DNA from: Desmodesmus armatus
Lineage: Eukaryota > Chlorophyta > Chlorophyceae > Sphaeropleales > Scenedesmaceae
NCBI GenBank assembly: GCA_007449985.2
Contig: VIIQ02000146.1
Location: forward strand, 158,838 to 222,837
Reading direction: 5' to 3'
DNA length: 64,000 nucleotides
Part shown: positions 31,901 through 44,692 of the stretch, one piece after another
Layout of the letters: each line of letters starts with the position of its first letter
Position numbering within the stretch: position 1 is the first letter of the stretch
Position numbers and translations under genes: made by a program
Notes under the pieces: model-generated
What the model saw: the letters and a program-made list of their open reading frames with translations, nothing else
Told to the model about the DNA's origin: nothing
The model's database searches: none

Positions 31901-34900
31901 GCTGGGTGCACCACGTGAGTATAACATTGTAGGCCCTGTCTGTTGCTGTGCCTTGTGCAGGATTGGTTGTGAGCGTGAGGCGTGCCTGCAGCTGCTGCAG
32001 AAGGTGTACAACTTCCACGAGCAGGGCAAAATGCTGGAGATCAAGTCGGCTGTGTGCCTGGATCACCTCAAGGGCTTCATTTATGTGGAGGCCTTCAAAG
32101 ACTCACATGTGAGGGGGCCCTGGCAGGACAGGACAGTAGCATTTTTATCCATGTTTGGGGACGGTCAATGCGACTAAGTCATATTATCGTGCTTGGACCA
32201 TCTCAAGGGCTGCTTAGGTAGAGGCATTCAAGGAGTCACTCGTGATGGGTTTTGTTCAGTACGGAACAGTACAGCGCAGCTCAGTACAGTACAGTACAGT
32301 GCAACGTTCACTAGAGGTCACAAGTACGCATGTTGTGGTGTGCGTTATGCATGCTGCTGGTTGGCAACAGCAGCAGTCAACGCGAGCTTTGGCGTTGTAG
32401 TTGTGCTGCATACGTGCGTGCCCTGGCCCCGATGACAAACATTTGGTGTTGTGGGGCATTCATTGCTGCATGTGGATGCTGCGAGCTGCGCAAAGCGTGA
32501 ATTCGGCTTTCCTGCCCTCAAACATCGTGACCGTGATTGTCCAGCTTCGCCTGCGCCCGCCCCGTTGGCCGAGGCGATGGTGCACAATGTGTTTTATTTA
32601 TGTGTGAAAGCTATCAGTCCTACAGGGCAATCGTGCCTTCAGTGCAAACTGTATGTTTTTCCGGCATGGGAAATTGCAACATTGGAGTTGATCTCAACAT
32701 GCAATCAACCCTTGCAGTACCTACTGGTTGCACAGCTGTGTTCCCACCCCCACGCAGTGCCTGTCTCTCGGCCATCCTTGCCCCCAACCTGTCACGTTGT
32801 CACATCACAGGTGCTTGAGGCCATCCGAGGCCTGCGCACCATCTACAGCGGCAAGGGCGCCAAGCTGGTGCCTCTCAAGGAGCGCCCGGCCGCCATCAGC
32901 GTCAACAGGCAGGCCAAGGCAGCCATCGAGCGTGACAGCTGGGTGCGCGTGCGCGGCGGACTCTACAAGGACGACCTGGCAAAGGTGCGTGTGCACATCA
33001 ATAATGTACCATCATTGCTTTGTGCTGATGGTCTTGCGACTGGATTATCCACCATTGCATTGCACCTGAGAAACAACAGTGCAGCACAGTACCGGTGTAG
33101 TTCAGTCGGGTTCTGGAGACATACAGTGAAAGCTCAAGAACTCAACACCCTCGGGGACAGGCCTGAGCTGTCGTAAGGCAACCAACTGGAATGTTGGCAC
33201 GAGCCCTGTCAGCTTGATAGCTACAGCTGCAACATTCAGCGCAACTGGTTGATTTGGACCTTATCTGGCGCTTTGTGGACAAAGAAGTATGGGGATGAGA
33301 TGTATGCATGTTTTTACTGCCCTGCATGGCTACAGGTGCTGGATGTAGACTTTGCAGCTGGCAAGGCCACCATCAAGCTGGTGCCCCGCCTGGACCTGAC
33401 AGCAATGGCCAAGGACCACAGATCAGGTGTGTATGGGGGGGGGATGGAGGGTCTGTTTGCAGGCCTGCATGTGGGTGGTCAAGTGCATAGGAATGCAGGC
33501 GGGCATGCAGGCCATGTTGTCAATTTGGTTTGCTGACACAGGCGGATGCTGGCGCGACGGCTTATATGCTTGGGGGAATGATTGTTAGTTGGGAGCCCAA
33601 CACGCCAAAGCCAGACAGGCTCATGCCTGCTGTGCTGTTGTAATCAATGGCTCATGTAATTCTTGTTGGTGCTGCAACTGATGGTTTGAGCAGGCACATC
33701 GCGGCGCATGCCGTTTGGCCGCCAGGCTGTGCGCCCCCCTCCACGGCCCTTCAAGGCGAAGGAGGCTGGAGAGTTGGGCCTGCCTGTCGGGCGGGACAAG
33801 CAGGACACCAGCGTGGTGGTGCTCAACACACACAAGTGAGAAGCAAGACTGGGGTGGTTGCAAAAAGAACATGGAGGGAGGCTCGGTTGGGTTTTCACCT
33901 TCAGGCCGATTGCGATGGCTATATGTAGACCTCCATGAGTCTGCGTCGGGGGCAAGCATTGCTGACCAACAACAAGTGTGCGACCTGTCCCCCTCATACA
34001 CCTTGGTGATGCAAGATATGATGTTCACACTGCCTTATCCTGCCGTTTTGCCCCCCCTCCCTGCCGCACTCCCGCCCCCTGCTCCCCTCCAGGTTCATTG
34101 ACGGCTACACCATCCGCACCCTCACCCTGAAGGGCCTCATCCTGCAGGACACGGCACCACCCCTGGACGAGATCAGCAGATTCAATGCAGCGGGGCAGGC
34201 AGAGGCAGACGACATGAACGTATGTAGCGCCCATGCTCACAAAGGGCCCTCCACCACTCTGTCTGCCATGTGGCTGGTGTCGTGATGCTACACAGCTGCA
34301 CCGCATCAATCCGAGGCTTCCTGGTATCGCAGCAAGCTGCTTACTCATATCACAGCGTGTTGCAGGCTGTATCTCCTTTGCTGCATCAGCATGGTGCAGA
34401 TAACGTTCGGCACTGGACACACAGCACAGCTCATTGGTATAGTGCCGGGACCTGCTTGGCGCCTGCTGTGTATATGTCGCACTAATCTGTTGTCATGTCC
34501 CCCTGACTTGTGCTGCCCTGTGCTGTGCCGTGCTGTGCTGGTGTGGCTTGCAGGACCCCACTGCCAGCCTTGAGACGCTGCTGAAGGCCCTGCCGGACGG
34601 CTCAGCGCCCAAGGCGACGTACGTCAAGGGAGACAAGGTGGAGGTCATTGCCGGAGACCTTACCTCACTCACAGGTGGGGGGGGGTGATGACCTTAGGCC
34701 CCAAGTGTATGGATGCTCCATCAACACAGACGTCGGCGCGTGTGTCCTTAGTGGGAACTGAAAGATGCATGTGTGGAAGGGTGCGTGCAGTCTCATCCTC
34801 TACCTCACATTTACAACACCACTTTCGTGGAAAGGACTATGTAGAGGAGGGGCTTTTGGCGGCACGCTCCACTGATGCTCTGTTTCAACGTTTGTACTGT

Positions 34901-37900
34901 GACCATATGTCGATGTTTCGTCGTTGTGGTGTGGTGTGTTTGCTCCCTGTGCCGCAGGTACTGTGGAAGAACACGCAGCGCAAGGGCGCAGAGCATCCGC
35001 TCATCAAGTGTAAGCCTGTTTCTGTTGCCCCTTGTTTCTCACCACCATTGTCCACCCACGGCCTTCTGCACTTCGCTGCCCTGCCCTGTACTGTGTTGCG
35101 TGTGTGTTGTGTTGCTGCTGTGTTTCAGGTGTTGTTGAGGACACGCGTCCTGATGAGGGCAAGGTGCTGGTGCGGCCAGACATGATGAAGGACCAGGTGG
35201 TGGAGCTGGAGCTGGCAGAAGTGCAGAAGCTCTTTCAGGTGAAGTTGTTTGTGCTGTTGCTGTTATATGGTTCAGTCTGTGCATGATTACGCCGCAAGGC
35301 GCCAATGAATAGCCGCAGGGAGCCTTGAGGCTCATTCTGCCGCGCAAGGACACCTTCTTGACCTTAGATTGCATGCGTCTGGTATTGATCGGCTTTACGA
35401 CAGCTCCGCTTTTTACATGCGCCCTGGGTGGGGCCCTACCTTTGGCAGTGTTTGTGTGCGGGTCTGGGATAGTGGCGACTGCCTCTATACACATTTGGGG
35501 CATGCACCTATAGGGATTTTGCAACCAGTGGACATGACCCCTGGGTGGCAGTGTATACACGATGCAATAATGATGCGCACTTGCTTCGATGCTGCTGCCC
35601 AAGTGCCGTGCCTCTGCTGACTTTGCTGCCCCTGTGCTGTCATGGATCCTGCTGCGCAGGCCGGTGACCACGTGCGTGTGCTCAATGGGCCACATGCAGG
35701 GGAGCGCGGCATGGTTGTGAGCGTTGATGGGCCGCAGTGTGTGCTGCTGCCGGACACGCGGCAGGCGGAGCTGCGGGTGTTTGTGAGGGACCTCACAGAG
35801 GCCAAGGAGAGCGGCACAGGTGGGTGGGCGGTAGGACTGGCACCAGTAGGAAGATGGCAGGAGGAATGTGCAGTAAAACATTTCCACAGGGGGGTGGATG
35901 CAATTTGGGGGGTGCAACTCGGGCCGGGGTTGGGGGGGGGGTCAGCAGGGCAGATCTTGTGTCATAGAACTGTCAGTGGTTGCTGGCCCATGTGGTTGCG
36001 GGCGGGTGAGTGGTGGCTATGCTGCTTGGGGACGCTTCTGTCATCTGCGAAGTTGGTTGTGATTGCAGGCATTGTAGGCGCGGTTTGGCCGCAAATTCAT
36101 CTCCCTGCATGTGCAACCCCAAGTGCGCCTGGCCGTCGTGATGCTATCTGGTTTGGTCATGTTGAATTATTTTCAGCATCCCTTCCGGCGCTTTTGTGCC
36201 TACTGGTGTGGCAGTGTTTCACCTAGTAAAATGCATGGGGCTGCTCTGCAGGTGTTGAGACTCTTGGTGGCAAGTATGAGCTGCATGACCTGGTGCAGCT
36301 GGATGCCCACACAGCTGGTGTCATTGTGGGCATCGACAAGGACACGGCGCGCGTGCTGACCAACCAGAGCACGCTGCAGAAGAACGATATACGCATGTGC
36401 AGGGTGAGTGGACCCAGAGCAGTTCAGTTGAGTCTTCTCCAACACTCCCCTGACCTGCTCCTTCTCTCTCTTAATCCCCCCCTTCTTCTTCCCTGTTATT
36501 GTTTGGCATGTTGCCAAGTGTAATGCACTGTGGTGACAGCGCCTGTGCTGTGGTGTGTCCTGCCGCAGGAGACTGACATCGTGCGCAAGCTGCAGGCTAA
36601 CAGGGCGTCCACCACAGACATGTCTAACAACACTGTCAACGTGGGAGACTACGTCACAGTCGTGGACACAGCAGCAGCAGCCAAGGCCGGCGCAGGCAGG
36701 AAGGAGAAGGGAGGTGAGTGCTACTGCAGCATGCTGACCGTGCAGTCCATGTCTGAAAGGAAAAGCCACGGGTATGGGACAGCTGGGGAGCATATGGTGG
36801 CTTGATAGAGATGAGTAGACGCCATGCGATCTGCACATGTGACATCGTAGTCGCCAAGTTCCATGCTTGCAGTGACAGTGTAGGCTGGGTTGGCTTGTTG
36901 CGGGTCGTACAGTGCCAGTGCTGTGATGCTTGACACAGGGCAGCTCTGTTACTAATACCTTGACGTAGCTCCTTGCGGTTCTTGCAGGAGTCGGCGGTGT
37001 GTCTTGAAGCGCTTGAGTCCGCTGGCACCCAGACTTTGTTGCTGCGTGCCCGGGTGTCCATTCACTGCTCCATTAACTGCAGGCACTGTGCACGCCATCA
37101 GCAGGGGTGTGCTGTTCATCAAGTGCATTGAGCTGATGGACAGGGGTGGCTTCCTGGTCGTGCGGAACCGGCAGGTTCGCGTGCGGGGCGGCACCGCAGG
37201 TACAGCAGGGTCCGGTGGCCTGGGCGGCCCTGTACATGCCACTGTCCTGGCCTCGCCCCAGCATGCCCCGGCGCTGGGCCGCAGAACCCCTTTGCTGCAG
37301 GAGGCAGGGGAGGGGGCGGTGGCCGGGACGGCGGGTTTGGCCGGGGTGGGGGCCGGCACGGCGGGCGCGGGGGCGGCAGTGCGCTGCTTGGGCAGGAGCT
37401 GCGGGTGCGGTCTGGAGCGTATGCTGGCTACAAGGGGCGCGTGAAGCAGGAGACTGCGACACATATGCAGGTGCGGGGGGGGGGGGAGAGAAGGGGTATG
37501 GCGTGTCTTGCGGGGTTGCAAGGGGAGGTGGCACCCACATGACTGCTGGTAAGCGCTGGCAGCTGGGGAGCGCTTGGGGCAGGGTCAAATGGCTGGCACA
37601 TCCAGTGTTGCATCGTGATGTATGTGTGTGCATGTGCAGCCACCAATATTAGTGATTGGCTAGCATGTTCATTTATGCACGTGATGTGTGTACACCCATG
37701 CATGTGGTTGCAGCTAAAGTTGGACTGCCGTTAACTGCATATTTTTCACTGTTGGTGCAGCATTCGCTACTGTGTGCAGCTATCGTCGAATGGCTGGCGT
37801 GTTCGCTCATGTGTTGTGCTTGCAAGACACTGAGCTGAAGTCAAACAGTTGCAACGTATTGACAGTCAGGCAACATCTGGTGATGATGTGATGAATGCAC

Positions 37901-40170
37901 CCTTGAATATTCCATATGCCAAGAGCGGAACCATGATGTCAGCGCTGTGTGCGTGCCTGTTTGTGCAGCTGGAGCTGGATGCCATCAACCGCATCGTCAC
38001 CGTCAAGAAGGAGGACGTCCTCGGCAAGGTCGGCCAGCCAGCTCTGGCGGGGCGGGGTGGCGGCGGCTACGGCTTCAACCCCAGCGGACCACGGCCACCT
38101 GGAGGCTACGGCTTTGTGCCCGGTGGTGTGCCGCGCACGCCGGCACACGTCACGGCGACGCCGATGCACCCGAGCATGGGCGGCAGCACTCCCATCCACC
38201 CCAGTATGGGTGGCGGCAGGGTGAGCCCGACTTGGGTTTGGTGCAGTGTCAATGCACGTGTGGGTTGGGGAAGGATGAGGGGAGGGGGGCCCTTCGCCTT
38301 CAGAACCAACAACTTGCAATTGCTGGCACTCAGCAGCTTTTCCATGACTGGTACTGTGCCGCGCACGCCGGCGCCCATCTCGAACGCCGGTGCACCCAAG
38401 CATGGGCGGCAGCACTCCTTCACCCCAGCAGGACGATTCTGCTTGCGCGCTTGCTGGTGCTACTGCTGTGCTCATCAGGGGGTGGGTGGGTGGCAGAAAG
38501 ACGCCCCTCCCCCGAATAACTCCTTGCTGTGTCCTGCCGGCCCCCATACGTCCTGGTAACATGTCTCAGCTGCACCAAGCCATGACTACCATGCACCCCA
38601 GCACAGCGGCCCCCCTGTCTTTTACATAGCCCCCCCCCCCCTCATGATGTGTATTGCAGACCCCATTGCACCCCAGCATGACGCCAATGCACCCCAGCAT
38701 GACGCCATTGCACCCAGGCATGACCCCAATGCACCCGGGCACCACCCCAGCACACCCCAGCCAGGACCCGGAGCCTGACTACTACAACACCCGGGCAGGC
38801 AGCAGCAGCAGCAGGGACAGGCAGCCGCCGCCGCCGGCAGCAGCCACGCCGGGGGGTGGCGGCTACTCAGCGCCCACGCCGGGGGGTTCTGGGGCTGGCC
38901 TGGGCAGCTACACAGCAGCACCTACACCTGGGATGGCGGAGACTCCTGGCGGTGCATTTGCGGGTGAGTCGGGGCTGTGCAGGTGCTTTCGCAATCGTGG
39001 TGGTTGTGTGACAAGGGTGCTGGTGGGCCTTTGATAACAGTGTGGGGTTCCGCCGGGGCTGTGTGTTGAGTGTCATTCATGCCATGCCTTCTTAATGACA
39101 CTTTGTACATTTACGGGTGCTAAGGGCTGCCGAATGTGGCGGCTTGGCACCAACTTTGTCAGCCCTTAGCCAGACTCCCTGTCTGCCAGAAAGGTGCAGT
39201 TCACAATCGGCAAGCCTGCGCATTTTTTCAATTGTCGCACCTGTCGACATCTGTGCCACCTGTTGTCATTCGACATTGAACATTGCCACTGTGATCCCTT
39301 CCAGAAGACTGCACTAAACCCAGGGATCGCGGCACAAGACGAGTATGGAGCACTCTCCATTGTTCTACATTTCTTCCACTGCCGTCATGGCTATCAATGA
39401 GCATCCCCGCTGCTGCTGCCCCAACGGCCACCCCCCCGCACCCCGCTTGTGGTGCAGAGCAAGGCAACGCGCGCACCCCCGGTGCCGCAGCAGCGACGCC
39501 CGGCGGCCCAGACAGCTATGCCTACACACCCGCCGGCCAAACCCCTGGGGCTTATGCCCCAGCACCCACCCCAGGGGCCCAGGACCCTGCCGCCCCTGTG
39601 GCCCCCAGCCCTGGGGGCTACTACCAGGAGCCCACACCGGGCATGGGCATCACCCCTGGGCTCACCCCAGGGCTCGGCGGCTACACCCCAGGGTTCACCC
39701 CAGGCATGGCTTATACGCCGGGCCTCGAGGGTGCTACCCCCGGCGGCCTGCCTGGCACGCCAGGGTTTGGGATGGGTGGGCCGGGTTGGGACAGCTCCGG
39801 GGTGGGCCAGGTCCCGGGTGGTCCAGGTGCATCTGGGGTCCAGGCTGGCCCACGGCGGCCGGACTACCAGGGTGTTCTCGTGAAGCTGCCGGACGGGGGG
39901 GTGGGGGTGGCGGGGGAAACAGATGGCAGTGGGAATACAGCTGCTGTGCCGCAGGGTGGTGGCGCTGTGGTGCTGTTGGATGTGGTGGAGCTGTGTGAGG
40001 CGGAGCGGAAGGACTGGGTGAAGGTTGTGTCTGGGGAGTATCAGGGCAAGGTGGGGCAGGTGCTGGCGTTTGACGGCACCGACCTGGTGCTGGAGGACGG
40101 GGATGTGGTGGATTCAAGCATTGTGGGGAAGTTGGCTGTACCTCCAGAGGGCCAGCAGCATGGGCGCTGA
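28973..40170 (+). CDS. SPT5: Transcription elongation factor SPT5
   Basis: SPT5 (with SPT4 as DSIF) clamps RNA polymerase II and controls pausing and processivity in the nucleus. Exons: 28973-29188, 29677-29790, 30390-30469, 30934-31008, 31381-31500, 31961-32108, 32811-32984, 33336-33426, 33694-33835, 34093-34219, 34554-34674, 35129-35238, 35660-35819, 36252-36403, 36569-36713, 37083-37199, 37262-37470, 37969-38220, 38660-38963, 39458-40170. They total 3,570 nt, 1,189 residues, with every phase closing. An acidic N terminus (DDDDEEEEE, FFDEIAAVDDD) precedes the NGN domain (LFIVQCRIGCEREACLQLL, HLKGFIYVEAFKDSHV) and KOW repeats (DSWVRVRGGLYKDDLAKV, GDHVRVLNGPHAGERGMVVS, GQELRVRSGAYAGYKGRVKQ). 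The C-terminal region has TPMHPSM/TPGxxP repeats, the CTD-like substrate of CDK9-type kinases, and a last KOW (DWVKVVSGEYQGKVGQVL). A possible exon at 34958-35009 was left out because it breaks frame. Confidence 0.96.
29450..29470. repeat. Perfect 10-bp inverted repeat in SPT5 intron 1
   Basis: ACCGTCCACC, G, GGTGGACGGT. A perfect stem with one central base, followed by a partial direct copy (GGACGGT at about 29479). Confidence 0.85.
32189..32249 (+). repeat. Copy of SPT5 exon 6 end and donor
   Basis: It resembles 32054-32114 across about 60 bp: both contain GTGC.TGGA.CA.CTCAAGGGCT, then T..GT.GAGGC.TTCAA.GA.TCAC and a decayed donor. The offset is 135 bp. The copy has an in-frame TAG and is not coding. 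Confidence 0.85.
38356..38428 (+). repeat. Copy of SPT5 CTR-encoding exon in the next intron
   Basis: It resembles 38127-38204, which encodes VPRTPAHVTATPMHPSMGGS. Shared words are GTGCCGCGCACGCCGGC, GCATGGGCGGCAGCACTCC and CACCCCAG. One copy lies in the exon, the other 226-230 bp downstream in the intron. A weaker third trace, ACCATGCACCCCAGCA, is at about 38589. Confidence 0.8.
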
Positions 40171-41044
40171 AGACGGGGCAGAAATGGTGCGTGTGTGTGT
40201 GGGGGGGGGGGGGGTAGTAGCACCAGCAGCTGTGTAGGCAGGCATGACCGTAAGAGAGTCGGCTGTGACGAGGCAGCTGGGATGGGGTTGGGGGAATTTA
40301 CCGCATCAGATGTTTGTGCTGCTTGCAATGTGGCTCACCCGGTGGTGAGCAGGGGTGTCTGTCGAGGGTGATTTTTTCTGGTGTGTCGTGGGGTGTGGGT
40401 AGCACACGGAAGGATGCTGTCGAGCAGCTGACACTGGCAGTGACGTGCTGACGTGTTTTGATGTACATGTTGTGCAGACTTCCTGCAGCTTCAACGGTCT
40501 GGTCTTGTGGCTTTGGACCTGTGCGTGCACAGCTGGTTTCGCAGTTCTGATTCTGATGTGTCCCACTGTGCTGTATCAGTTGCGGCCTCTGGGTCATGTT
40601 GCTGTGCCCTGGTCTGTAGCTTGATCACAAGACAGGGCTGGTTGTAATGCTGGAGGCGCATGGCAGACCACTCCTTGAACCAAGGTTCAAGACTGAAGCA
40701 AGAAACCTAGGACAATCATCCAAAAGTTGCAGACAGTTGCATTTTCCACAAAATGTTCCACTTCAACTGCGGAGTTCTCCATCTCGTACCGTGTAATCAT
40801 TTGGTCTGGGTTGCAACCTGGTGATCTTGCAAAGCTGTCGCCGTGTGCGGGCGTGGAAGGCTCTCACATTGTGACAGCACCTCAGATCCTGGATTCTGAA
40901 AGTACACATGCCTGTAGGGCCTCGCATCCGTGCAGCTGTGCTGTTGTGGTGAGGTTTACAGCAAGCAACTGTCCTGTTGCTGAATGCCAAGCACATGCAG
41001 GTGTGTGCGGCAAAACCTCCATGTTTTCGTGGCCCTCTGTGCAG
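40171..41044 (+). other. SPT5 3' flank and region upstream of EI24
   Basis: No coding exon is firmly seen. A G-run lies at about 40201-40214. The first exon(s) of the EI24 gene with its ATG should be here or just after, but I could not place them with confidence. Confidence 0.5.
40643..40647 (+). terminator. Possible TGTAA polyadenylation signal of SPT5
   Basis: TGTAA, the usual green-algal polyadenylation signal, occurs about 475 nt after the SPT5 stop. The motif is short, so this is only a candidate. Confidence 0.35.
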
Positions 41045-44000
41045 GCAGCGAGGCGTGTGGGATGCCCTGCAGCTGCAGCGCTGTGTGGTGTACTTTGTGC
41101 TGGATGAGTCAGGCCAGGTGTTGGTGAGTGTGCAGGCAGGTGCTGTCGAGTATGGCTGTCACCACTGCATGAAGGCCTGCTCCTGCCTTGAAAGGCTGGG
41201 GGGTATTTTTGCTATGCAGGCAGGCTATCCAGACCACTTTCACTTTCAAAAAGCTCATTATTGTCAAGCAGCTGAGGTTTGATGGGGCAGCAGCGCACCC
41301 AATGTGCACACCAGCAGAAGGAGGTTATGTTGTTCAAACAGGATGCATCGTGGCATGCTGCAGGCTCAGACAAGCAGGTGCTTGGTGACTAATGGTATCA
41401 TATACTTGGGGAGGTGAGGCAACTGGCTGGCGGTGACTGGGCGTGACAAGTGCAGGTGGCAGGCAGACAGCATTGCTTGGTGTGTTGATTACTGGAGTGC
41501 AACCAGCCAATTCAGCATGACCAGCCATGACATGACAGTTGACACTGTCATGAGTCGTCTGTGTGAGGGGCTGCCCTGCCTGGGGTGTACCTGCTGACTC
41601 AGCAGAAGCCACAACTCACCATGGAAGCCATAACCCACACTGAATGAGGCTGTCAGAGGAGCCATGCTGTGCTGCGTACATCCATGCTCCACATGACAGT
41701 CTGCCTTCGTGCTGGCAGCATCCCGCACTCAACAATACCTTCTTGGTGAGAAGTGGATATTACCTTATTACCTACCAAATCACCTACCATATTACATATT
41801 GCCACTCTGCTGTCTGTATGCTGCTGCCTGCAGCCTGCTGTTCTTCAAGCAGCTCACACAGCCCGCCACAGACTGGCTGCTGCAGCAGCACGCAGCACCA
41901 GCATATGGCGGCCCCACAGTAGTAGCCTGGCAGCAGCTGCTGGCTGCTCTGTTCCAGCTGCTATGGCTGCTGCCAGTCTATCTTGTCAGTCTGATGGTCA
42001 GCTGCATTTGGTGAGGATCTCGGGGGGGGGGGGAGTGTAGCTGGCATCAGGGTTGATGCTGTGTTGGTGGAGCTTCAAAAGCGCAACCCCACAACTTCAG
42101 TTCTGGCACTTGTGTAGAAGAGTGGATAAGAGAAAGTGTGTGGAGCCCCGGGGGCAGGGGGGAGGGGGCAGGCTTTCTTGCCACTGGAGGCAGATGGGAT
42201 GTGTGATGTTGGTGCTGGCAGTGGGAACTGGGCATTGTTGGTGAGCTACAAGCAAGGCAGCAGGTAGTGCATAGGGTACATTACTTGGCAAGTACAGCAG
42301 CAGAGGCCTCACCAATGTCGTGCTGGCTTGCCTGCTGTGTCACATGTTTTGTTTGCTTTGCTGTGTGACATCATCTGTTCCGTTGTGTGACATCGCCTGT
42401 ACACTGCCTATCAATCGCCTGGTGTTATGCCTGCTGTAGGTACCAGCAGATCGCAGCAGCCACCTTTGATGTTCAGCGCAAGCAACAGTACCTTAAGCAA
42501 CTCGCGGCAGAGGCAGCCAGCAGGCAGGCTGGCACCAGCTCAGCTGCTACCGCTGCCGGCGAGGTGCCATCATCCTGCCCCCTTGTACAGCCCCCCTGCG
42601 ATTCCCCAACTCAAGATCACTCAAACCAGCAGCAGCTGCAGCTGCGGCCGCGGCATCCGACGCAGCAACACGGCCCAGGTAGTGCGCCGCTGCCGAGCCA
42701 GCAGCAGCTGAATCAATTCAATCAGCAGCAGCAGCAGCTGGCAGCAGCCGTGACGCACCCGCTGGGTGGGGGTCAGGCTGCTGCCGCTGCAGGTGGTGGT
42801 GCTGCTGCTGGTGGTGGTGGTGGGATGCTGAAAGTTTTGGAGGGCACTGCACAGGAGGTGTTTCGGGTGCTGCTGTTTGTGGTGTTCACGTTGGAGGTGT
42901 ACATCATGAGCTTACTGCCGTTTGTTGGTAGGTGAGGGAGGACGTGGGTCATTGTGTGTGTTGAGATGGGGCATACATGTGTGCCATGCATGCAAGAGCT
43001 GGGCTGAATGCTCTCAAGAGAATCACACATTGCCATCTGTATCTCTCGAAAGCGTTTGTGCTCTGGGAAGGTGTGATGTGTGTGAAGTGGGGAAGCCAAC
43101 CTCAAGAGAGATGTCTCTGAAGATGCTGCACAGCACATGACTCCACCACATTTGCTGCCTGCTTATGTGTATGGGTGCGATCTGCAGGTGCTGTGTTGAA
43201 CGTGCTGTTTTTGTCTTGGCTGTATGCCTACTACTGCTTCGACTACAAGTGGGCTCTGGAGGGCATCAGGCTGCCAAACAGGCTTCACTTCTTTGAGTGC
43301 AACTGGGCCTACTTTGCAGGTTCGGGGGAGGGGGAATGCCACCACAGGGTTTTGTGTGCTTGTCCCTAGGGGGCCAGAGTCCCACCCGCCATGCTGAAGG
43401 GCATCAGACTGCCCAACAGGCCGCACTTTGCAAAGTGCAAGTAAGCTGGCTGTGCAGGCATGTGAGGGCAGAGGGGTGCCGCCCCATCATCTGGGTCCAG
43501 CAGTCAGTGTGCTGGGAGAAATCACAAGCGACTTGCATGTTATGAAAATGCACACTGCTACAGCATACTCAGAACAGCTTCCCAGTTCCTACCACATACT
43601 CGAAACGATTTCATTGCCCAGCAATCAGCATTGCAACCCAGCTGTGCACATCATATGCGCACAGCTGGGTAGAAATGGAGCACGAAGTGGAGCGTGCAGC
43701 ATAACGCATGCCGAGGCAGCAGAGTGTTCCTACAGCAGACAGCTGATTTCAATGTGCGGCGGGGTTGCTAACAACTGGACAGGCGACGTGCAGGAACTGT
43801 GCGGCAGGCAATGATAGCCCCAGCGTGTGTGAACACAGTTACCCATGCATGTGCAGTGCTGCTGTTCATTGCATGCGCGTTTGTGTACTTTACCCTGTGC
43901 AGGTTTTGGGTTCCCGTGTGTGGTGGCGACCATCTTTTGGCCTTTCCATGTTGGTGCTGCACTGGCCAACCTGCTGTTCCCACTCTTCATCATGGTTGCC

Positions 44001-44383
44001 TGTGGGGCAAAGCCACAAGAAGCAATGGGTGGGTGATGCAGACAGACTGCCAGCAGTAGCTCCGAGCTCTGTAGCCCGCAATTGATCTGGCAACTGCGGT
44101 CTACAGAGCTTTAAGTTGCGCTCAAGCTGCCATATGCTTTGGTGCTGAATGACCTTGAATGCTTCTGGTGAAACAAGATTTGTTTGTCGTGTTTGTCAGG
44201 TCTGTGTGTACTGTGTGTGCCCTGCTTGCTGCCGCTGCAGGCCTGGCGTTGGGTGCATCAGGCCGTGAGGGTGAGGAGGCGCCTGTAGGCAGCCTGCCTG
44301 TGTTCAAGCTCGCGCTGCGGCCGACATACTGGCTGGTGCGCAAGGTGTTTGCGCGGCTCACACCCACACCACCAGGACGGTAG
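41045..44383 (+). CDS. EI24: EI24-family multi-pass membrane protein (5' end unresolved)
   Basis: EI24 (etoposide-induced 2.4) homologues are ER membrane proteins tied to autophagy and ER-organelle contacts. Exons seen: 41045-41123, 41834-42010, 42440-42927, 43188-43319, 43903-44028, 44241-44383. Matching blocks in order: GVWDALQLQRCVVYFVLDES (plant WxGF.EACCLHRVV block); SLLFFKQLTQPATDWLL-type segment; ALFQLLWLLPVYLVSLMV then CIWYQQIA, the LWxLPLYxLSxxxxxxWYQDIA signature split exactly by an intron at 42010/42440; FRVLLFVVFTLEVYIMSLLP; WLYAYYCFDYKWALEGIRLP; HFFECNWAYFAGFGFPCV; HVGAALANLLFPLFIMVAC. At least five hydrophobic segments result. A Gln/Ala/Ser-rich insert (about 42520-42830) separates two of them, unlike animal EI24. 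All junction phases from 41834 onward fit; an exon between 41123 and 41834 and the start codon may be missing. Confidence 0.85.
43399..43440 (+). repeat. Copy of an EI24 exon inside the following intron
   Basis: GGGCATCAG.CTGCC.AACAGGC..CACTTT is found at 43261-43302 in the exon and again here, 138 bp downstream and in the intron after the donor at 43320. The copy ends with a GCAAGTAAG that still looks like a donor. Confidence 0.85.
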
Positions 44384-44387
44384 CGCA

Positions 44388-44566
44388 TGGCCTTGCTGCA
44401 GGAGACCCTGTACCCGGCTCTGTACATAACAGTGGAGACCTGCAAGAGCCTCTGGTGCTTGCTGGCCTCTGGTTTGCACACGAGCCTGCTGGCCCCTTCT
44501 CTTCGGGAGAGGAAAGGGGGTGCTGAGGTGCCGGCAAGGCTCCCACCCACACCACCAAGATGCTAG
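44388..44566 (+). pseudogene. Short ORF ending in a copy of the EI24 C terminus
   Basis: An ATG four bases after the EI24 stop opens a frame of about 59 codons ending VPARLPPTPPRC. EI24 itself ends VFARLTPTPPGR, and the DNA CACCCACACCACCA is shared at an offset of about 184 bp. It may be a decayed tandem copy of the last exon, or an alternative last exon. There is no sign of expression in the sequence. Confidence 0.4.
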
Positions 44567-44692
44567 GTGTGCGGTGTGTCACTGCTTGAAGGTAGATAGG
44601 GGGGTGCATTGGTGAGGTTTGTCAGGGGTTTGCTGTTGCTGCAAAGTTGTCAGGTGTTTGCTAGTGCTGCAAAAGCAACGCTGGATAGGCTG

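Noticed and set aside
34958..35009. Possible small SPT5 exon
   Set aside because: Its 52 nt shifts the frame; without it LTG joins VVEDTRPDEG correctly.
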